Made by a program: the position numbers and the translations under genes
From: an uncultured Oscillospiraceae bacterium
Lineage (GTDB): Bacteria; Bacillota; Clostridia; Oscillospirales; Oscillospiraceae
Direction: 5' to 3'
Length of the DNA stretch: 64,000 nt
NCBI GenBank assembly: GCA_910587645.1
Contig: CAJUNA010000006.1
Coordinates: forward strand, 1 to 64,000
The notes under the pieces: model-generated
Databases searched by the model: none
What the model saw: the letters and a program-made list of their open reading frames with translations, nothing else
What the model was told of the DNA's origin: nothing
Shown here: positions 59,758-64,000 of the stretch, piece after piece
How the letters are laid out: each line of letters starts with the position of its first letter
How positions within the stretch are numbered: the stretch's first letter is position 1

Positions 59758-60308
59758 TGGATATAACCTGTGAGGAAATCCGGCGTCAGGCCGCGCAAGC
59801 GGCGGAGGAGCTTCTGGAAGCGGCAAAGCTGGAGGAGGGTAGCCTTTTTGTTGTGGGGTGCTCCTCCTCGGAAATCACCGGGGGGAAAATTGGTAAGGCA
59901 TCCAGCCTGGAAGCTGCCCAGGCCGTCTTTGACGGCGTGTACCCCCTTTTGCAGGCCAGGGGCGTTTTCCTGGCGGCCCAGTGCTGTGAGCATTTGAACC
60001 GGGCGCTGGTTTTGGAGGCGGAGTGCGCCCGGAAATATGGCTATGAACCAGTCAGCGTCCGTCCACAGCCGAAGGCGGGCGGATCCTTCGCCACAACGGC
60101 GTGGGAGCGGTTCCAGGCTCCGGTGGCGGTGGAGACAGTTCGCGCCCACGCGGGGCTGGATATCGGCGGGACGCTGATCGGGATGCACCTGCGGCCGGTG
60201 GCGGTGCCAGTGCGGCTCAGCCTGGATCATGTCGGAAAGGCGGTTCTGCTGTGCGCCCGGACCAGGCCGAAGTTTATCGGCGGCGGGCGCGCCTGCTATG
60301 TGCTGTGA
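59754..60308 (+). CDS. ywlG: YwlG/UPF0340 family protein
   Basis: The 184-residue protein matches the conserved YwlG/UPF0340 (DUF436) family: LFVVGCSSSEITGGKIGKAS, QCCEHLNRALV and LDIGGTLIGMHLRPVAVPVR. The family has no established function; it resembles aminotransferase-type or metabolite-binding folds and keeps a Cys-Cys-Glu-His segment. Its start overlaps the MATE gene stop. Its stop lies only 4 bp from the convergent flavodoxin-like gene, with no terminator between them. Confidence 0.85.
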   Translation: MMDITCEEIRRQAAQAAEELLEAAKLEEGSLFVVGCSSSEITGGKIGKASSLEAAQAVFDGVYPLLQARGVFLAAQCCEHLNRALVLEAECARKYGYEPVSVRPQPKAGGSFATTAWERFQAPVAVETVRAHAGLDIGGTLIGMHLRPVAVPVRLSLDHVGKAVLLCARTRPKFIGGGRACYVL

Positions 60309-60312
60309 CGGG

Positions 60313-60867
60313 TCAGCCGACGCTGGACATGAATTGGAGCACCGCCGCGCGGGCTTCTGGGGCGTCCATCAAATCCCCGCGGATGCTGGTTTTATGGAAC
60401 CGCTTGGCGCTGAGGAACAGGATGTCCGGCTCTACGCCCTCCGCTACATGGTAGCGGAAGGCTGTGATGAAATTCTCCCGGCCTGTGTTGCTGATGACGA
60501 TGAATTTCTTCTTTACCGATAAATATTGCGTTAACAACGCCGGATGGTGTTGGAAATAACACTGGCTCCGCTCGTTGAAAGCAAAAAAGTTGGCGCAGGG
60601 GTAGTCGCAATAGTTGGGGACGATGAAGCAGGCGAGCCCGCTGCCAGCGATGGCGGAGCAGACGGCGTATTCGGGGTCGTTGCAATAAGGGCAGTCCTCC
60701 CGTGCCTGGAAGCACTCGTAGCCGCAGCGCCCGCAGGGCGTGATGGTGAAAGTGGAAAAGTCGTAAAGGACGGAGCGTTCCCCGTATTTCTGATGGAGCA
60801 TCCCGGCGGTCCGGCCGCAGTTGCCATTGGGGCGGCTGCTGAAGGAAATCAGGCAGATCTTCTGCAT
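60313..60867 (-). CDS. Flavodoxin/NADPH-FMN-reductase-like protein with Cys clusters
   Basis: The start MQKICLISFSSRPNGNCGRT (ATG 60867) has GGAGGG 8 bases upstream; a longer in-frame reading is not supported. The 184-residue protein has the S-S-R-P-N-G-N phosphate loop of NADPH-dependent FMN reductases, followed by CGRCGYEC and CPYC, which suggests an iron-sulfur or redox-active site. It may reduce flavins, quinones or metals. It converges with ywlG and lies under its unterminated transcript. Confidence 0.78.
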   Translation of the reverse strand: MQKICLISFSSRPNGNCGRTAGMLHQKYGERSVLYDFSTFTITPCGRCGYECFQAREDCPYCNDPEYAVCSAIAGSGLACFIVPNYCDYPCANFFAFNERSQCYFQHHPALLTQYLSVKKKFIVISNTGRENFITAFRYHVAEGVEPDILFLSAKRFHKTSIRGDLMDAPEARAAVLQFMSSVG

Positions 60868-60965
60868 GTTTGTTGCCCTCCGTGTGTCTTTTCTATTCTG
60901 GGATCCCGGCAGGGATAAGTATATCACAGCGCCGGAGTGGACGCAACTTTTTGTTTGGCATTGTA

Positions 60966-61002
60966 CGCGCCTGGGAGGTTCGCCCCCCAGGCGCGATTTT
61001 TT
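60966..61002 (+). terminator. Plus-strand terminator upstream of spoIIID
   Basis: CGCGCCTGGG (60966-60975) pairs with CCCAGGCGCG (60986-60995) before ATTTTTT. No plus-strand gene ends here except through the antisense region of 60313-60867, so it may end read-through from ywlG. Confidence 0.75.
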
Positions 61003-61012
61003 CCCTGTTTCC

Positions 61013-61042
61013 GCATGTTCCCGTGAGAGTGTGCATATAAAT
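61013..61042 (+). promoter_or_regulatory. Sigma-E-like promoter of spoIIID
   Basis: GCATGTT (61013-61019), then 14 bp, then CATATAAAT (61034-61042). This fits the mother-cell sigma-E consensus (GcATATT, 13-15 bp, CATAcAaT) with few changes, and sigma-E control of spoIIID is known from Bacillus. Confidence 0.65.
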
Positions 61043-61072
61043 GGAGCATAACGGGATAGGGAGTGTTGGGCC

Positions 61073-61324
61073 TTGAAGGGAAACATCGAGGAGCGGGCCT
61101 GTGAGCTGGCCGCTTATATTATCGAAAACCGCACGACTGTGCGGGAAGCCGCCAGACGGTTCGGGATTAGTAAAAGTACCGTACATAAGGATATCCAGGA
61201 GCGGCTGCCCCTTTACAACAGAAGCCTCTATCTACAGGTAAAAGAAGTGCTGGACGAAAACAAAGCGGAGCGGCATATACGCGGCGGGATCGCTACCCGG
61301 CGCAAATACCGGGGCGGGGAGTGA
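61073..61324 (+). CDS. spoIIID: Sporulation transcription factor SpoIIID
   Basis: The 83-residue protein starts at TTG 61073, with GGGAG 9 bases upstream. It shows the SpoIIID helix-turn-helix (TTVREAARRFGISKSTVHKD) and the basic C-terminal helix HIRGGIATRRKYRG. SpoIIID switches mother-cell genes on or off between sigma-E and sigma-K. The sigma-E-like promoter upstream supports its identity. Length and sequence match the family closely. Confidence 0.95.
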   Translation: MKGNIEERACELAAYIIENRTTVREAARRFGISKSTVHKDIQERLPLYNRSLYLQVKEVLDENKAERHIRGGIATRRKYRGGE

Positions 61325-61369
61325 CCGCCCCTCCGTTCAAAAATGCAATACCATGGGAGGAATACCGTC

Positions 61370-61618
61370 ATGAAGCCTTGCCGTAAGCAGAATCAACCAC
61401 ACCGCCGCCCGGACGCGCCGCCGGACAGTCCTGCCACACCGGCCGGTCCGCCGCCAGCGGCGCTGCACCGCTACGCCCATCCCATCCGCACCTCCCGCCC
61501 TGTCCCCCGGCCTACGGCGGAGGAAATGCTGGGTGATGTGCTGGAGACCCTCTCACGCCAGTCAGACCAGCTTGACGAGGTGCTCAGGAGGCTGGAACGG
61601 GACGGGGCAGAAGGATAA
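61370..61618 (+). CDS. Small Pro/Arg-rich hypothetical protein
   Basis: The 82-residue ORF starts at ATG 61370 with GGAGG-like AGGA upstream. It has a disordered Pro/Arg/His-rich N-terminal half and a helical C-terminus (EEMLGDVLETLSRQSDQLDE). No family is recognised. It is 45 bp after spoIIID and may be cotranscribed, with a possible sporulation role. Confidence 0.55.
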   Translation: MKPCRKQNQPHRRPDAPPDSPATPAGPPPAALHRYAHPIRTSRPVPRPTAEEMLGDVLETLSRQSDQLDEVLRRLERDGAEG

Positions 61619-61747
61619 TTGGATAGAAGATACAAATGGTGACAATTTTTCCTCGGCTCTTGTGTTATCGTGCAGGAGAGAGTATAATAAAGGGCGGCGC
61701 GGCTGTCCCGCGCCGGACTTTACCGCGATACAAGGAGCATCTATACC

Positions 61748-62767
61748 ATGAGGCGCAGCAAAAGAAAAACCAGCGGCGGCCAGGCGGCAGCCGTGGCGGC
61801 GGTCTGCATTCTCTTTGTTTTGACCGCCCTGTTCGGACTTTACAAATGCTTTTCCAAGGAGCCTACGCCGAAGCCGGCGCTTCCGGTAGGCGGCGCGCTG
61901 CCCGGCGGAGAGGCAGACGCCGCTGAGCCGGGGGAGGCGGCCGCCGCTAAGAGCGCCGCCCCCTCCCAGCGGAAAGACAGGTTCCACACGATCCTGGTGG
62001 GGGGGCTGGACGATGAAAACGGAGGCAGCGACACCAATTTATTGGTGGCCGTGGATGCGAAAAACGGGAAGATCAACGTGGTCAGCCTGCCCAGGGATAC
62101 GCTCCTGGACGTGTCCTGGTCGGTGAAGAAGCTGAACAACGCTTACCACCACGGAGGTTTTACCCAGACTATGAGCGAGGTGTCCCGTTTGCTCGGCATC
62201 CCGGTGGACCACTATATTACCGTGGATCTGCGGGCTTTCGTGGAGCTGGTGGACGCTATTGGCGGGGTGGATTTTGAAATCCCGGTGCTGATGGACTATG
62301 ACGATCCGGAGCAGGATCTGCATATCCACTTTGACCCGGGCCTGCGGCACCTGGATGGCGCGAAAGCCTTGCAAGTAGTCCGCTGGCGGCAGAACAACGA
62401 TGGCACCGGCTACGCGACCGCCGATATCGGGCGCATCGGCACCCAGCAGGCATTCCTGATGGCCGCTGCCAAACAGATGCTCAGCATCTCTAATTGGGAC
62501 AAGATCCGTACCTACGCCGAGATATTCCAGAAATGGGTGGACACCGACCTGGAACTGGCGAACCTGGTCTGGCTGGGGGAGCAGGCTTTGACGGTGGGCA
62601 GTGATAACATTACCTTCCATACCCTCCCCGGGGACGGGGCGGGATATTACAAGGGCGGGTCTTACTACGTGCTGGACGCGGAGGGGTGCTTGGAGATGGT
62701 CAACAACTATTTCAACCCCTATCAGCGGGAGCTGGCCTTGGACGATATGCACATTCTGGTGCCCTGA
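61748..62767 (+). CDS. LytR-CpsA-Psr family cell-wall ligase
   Basis: The 339-residue protein has a short cytoplasmic N-terminus, one membrane helix (QAAAVAAVCILFVLTALFGL) and an Ala/Pro-rich stalk. The LCP domain follows, with SDTNLLVAVDAKNG, VVSLPRDTLLDV, LVDAIGGVDFEIPVL and a C-terminal IGRIGTQQAFLMA segment with conserved Arg. LCP enzymes attach teichoic acids or capsule polymers to peptidoglycan. The ATG has AAGGAG upstream. It is 20 bp upstream of the SLH-protein gene, suggesting a joint envelope role. Confidence 0.9.
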   Translation: MRRSKRKTSGGQAAAVAAVCILFVLTALFGLYKCFSKEPTPKPALPVGGALPGGEADAAEPGEAAAAKSAAPSQRKDRFHTILVGGLDDENGGSDTNLLVAVDAKNGKINVVSLPRDTLLDVSWSVKKLNNAYHHGGFTQTMSEVSRLLGIPVDHYITVDLRAFVELVDAIGGVDFEIPVLMDYDDPEQDLHIHFDPGLRHLDGAKALQVVRWRQNNDGTGYATADIGRIGTQQAFLMAAAKQMLSISNWDKIRTYAEIFQKWVDTDLELANLVWLGEQALTVGSDNITFHTLPGDGAGYYKGGSYYVLDAEGCLEMVNNYFNPYQRELALDDMHILVP

Positions 62768-62787
62768 CAGAAGGAGGAACGTAAGAT

Positions 62788-64000
62788 ATGAAGTGCCGCG
62801 TACATATCCTGGCGCTGGCGGCGGTTTTGCTGCTGGGCACACTGCCCGCGCAGGCACGGGAAACGGGCTTCGCTCCCATCCGTGTTTATGAGGAGCAGTT
62901 TTCTGATGTGAGCCAGGGGGACTGGTATTATGAGACCGTGAAGGCCCTCTATGAATTGGGCTTGGCCAATGGCAGGGAGGACGGCCGCTACGATCCCCAC
63001 GGCGATTTGACCGGCGGGGAGGTTGTCACTATGGCGGCCCGGCTGCGCAGCCTCTATGAAACTGGGGACAGCGAAACGGGGCCTGCCGCCTATGGCGGGG
63101 ACGGAGGGGTGTGGTATCAGCCTTACGTCTCATACCTACAGGAAAAAGGGGCCATTGGGCGGGAGCTGGAGGAGGCCTACAACCGTCCCGCCACCCGGGC
63201 GGAGATGGCCCATGTGCTGGCCAATGCCCTGCCGGACAGCCTGTTTACCCCGGTGAACGGGGAAGTGGTGGCCGCGGGGTATGAAGCGGGGCAGTATATC
63301 ACCGATGTGACGGAATCTATGCCCTACCGGGAGGATATCCTCAAGCTGTATACCTGGGGCGTGGCCGGCGGGTCGGATCAGACCGGCTCTTTCCAGCCGG
63401 AGGAGAATATCTCCCGCTGCCAGGCGGCGGCGCTGGCGGCGCGGCTGGCCTACGGCGAGCTGCGGCTGGCACTGGACTGGGAAATCCTTCCGGCCTACAG
63501 CCGGAAGGGGACTACCATGGCCGACCTGGTCGATAGCGATGGGAGCTTTTATGAAAGCCCCGCCCCGGCGGAGTGGGATAAGATTGACGCAGACGTCCGC
63601 TACATGCTGTCCCGGGGGGAGCGGACCATCAGGCTGCAATACCCGGCGGGGACGCTGACACGCTCGTATGCCGATGACCTGAACCGGGTGTTCCTGGAAG
63701 TGGCCCGGAATTATGTGGAGCAGACCTATAATTATGTCCACATCTCCTATTCCAGCAGCGCCGGGTTCGCTACGCTGACCTTTGCCAGCAGTCTCTATTC
63801 GGAGGATGATGTGGATTACTACCGGGAGGAGACCATGGCCTGCGCCCTGGCGGTTCACGATCAGATGTGGGAGTCGGGGAAAATTACGGCGGATATGACC
63901 GAATATGAAAAAGCCAAGGCCTACTATACCTGGATTTGTGAGAACTGCCGTTATGACCACACCAGCGCGGCTATGAGCCACACTGGATACCGCCTGTTTA
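62788..64000 (+). CDS. SLH-domain protein with transglutaminase-like C-terminus (partial)
   Basis: The open frame runs to the window edge (404 codons seen). AAGGAGG precedes ATG 62788. A signal peptide (VHILALAAVLLLGTLPAQA) is followed by SLH repeats: FSDVSQGDWYYETVKALYEL, then WYQPYVSYLQEKGAIG and YREDILKLYTWGVAGGSDQ. After residue 260 a transglutaminase-like segment begins (YEKAKAYYTWICENCRYDHT). SLH domains bind secondary wall polymers, which the LCP gene next door may attach. The 3' part is outside the window. Confidence 0.85.
   Translation, partial: MKCRVHILALAAVLLLGTLPAQARETGFAPIRVYEEQFSDVSQGDWYYETVKALYELGLANGREDGRYDPHGDLTGGEVVTMAARLRSLYETGDSETGPAAYGGDGGVWYQPYVSYLQEKGAIGRELEEAYNRPATRAEMAHVLANALPDSLFTPVNGEVVAAGYEAGQYITDVTESMPYREDILKLYTWGVAGGSDQTGSFQPEENISRCQAAALAARLAYGELRLALDWEILPAYSRKGTTMADLVDSDGSFYESPAPAEWDKIDADVRYMLSRGERTIRLQYPAGTLTRSYADDLNRVFLEVARNYVEQTYNYVHISYSSSAGFATLTFASSLYSEDDVDYYREETMACALAVHDQMWESGKITADMTEYEKAKAYYTWICENCRYDHTSAAMSHTGYRLF

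Noticed and set aside
1..64000. CRISPR arrays, tRNA or rRNA genes
   Set aside because: No regularly spaced repeats of 25-40 bp, no cloverleaf with GTTCGAATC arm in a gene-free place and no rRNA signature were found.

Overview
The window reads as chromosomal DNA of an anaerobic, spore-forming, gut-type Clostridium relative, probably of the Oscillospiraceae. The evidence is a cotJC-type spore-coat catalase, spoIIID, a spoVAD remnant, T-box leaders on tyrS and pheST, a nickel CO dehydrogenase (cooS-cooF), and GC-rich core genes with strong AGGAGG ribosome-binding sites. No rRNA, tRNA or CRISPR array was seen.

Region 1 (about 1-24,880) is part of an integrative conjugative element (ICE), read almost entirely on the minus strand. 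It holds, in transcription order from the right, a parA-parB pair, a lipoprotein, a large thioester/SpaA-repeat surface adhesin with a sortase signal, several small unknown proteins and a 2771-residue methylase-helicase fusion. A second gene, tnpV, is nested out of frame inside the helicase gene. The left edge cuts through the tail of an IS21-type insertion. Between parA and the right ICE end lies an AT-rich defence island: an AbiEi/AbiEii toxin-antitoxin pair fused by overlaps to a compact Lamassu/ABC-3C-like operon (Cap4-type nuclease, a 45-residue ORF, and a zinc-hook SMC-like ATPase).

Region 2 (about 24,881-29,627) is a cotJC-type gene cut by mobile DNA. Its 5' side breaks off at the ICE end. 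Its middle is split by a 4.3-kb element flanked by GA dinucleotides and carrying a large serine recombinase, two small accessory ORFs, a TIR/deoxyribosyltransferase-like gene and several decayed genes.

Region 3 (about 29,628-39,078) starts with an IS5-like transposase remnant. It continues with a tyrosine T-box driving a zinc-ribbon gene, an acetyltransferase and tyrS, then a phenylalanine T-box with pheS-pheT, and then a PadR/DUF1700-DUF4097 envelope operon.

Region 4 (about 39,100-48,790) holds a CdaR-type regulator, an RsuA-type pseudouridine synthase, an SH3-NlpC/P60 hydrolase, an M42 peptidase, an AraC regulator, a truncated spoVAD, and an Xre-AbrB regulator with its ABC transporter.

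Region 5 (about 48,790-64,000) holds the CO dehydrogenase cluster (cooS, cooF, FAD oxidoreductase), an oligopeptide-binding lipoprotein coupled to a DEAD-box helicase, a structured RNA that resembles 6S RNA, cysE-cysS, a MATE exporter with ywlG, a flavodoxin-like protein, spoIIID behind a sigma-E-like promoter, an LCP cell-wall ligase and a truncated SLH/transglutaminase-like protein at the right edge. The core genes serve tRNA charging, cysteine supply, envelope building and sporulation, while the left third is acquired DNA.
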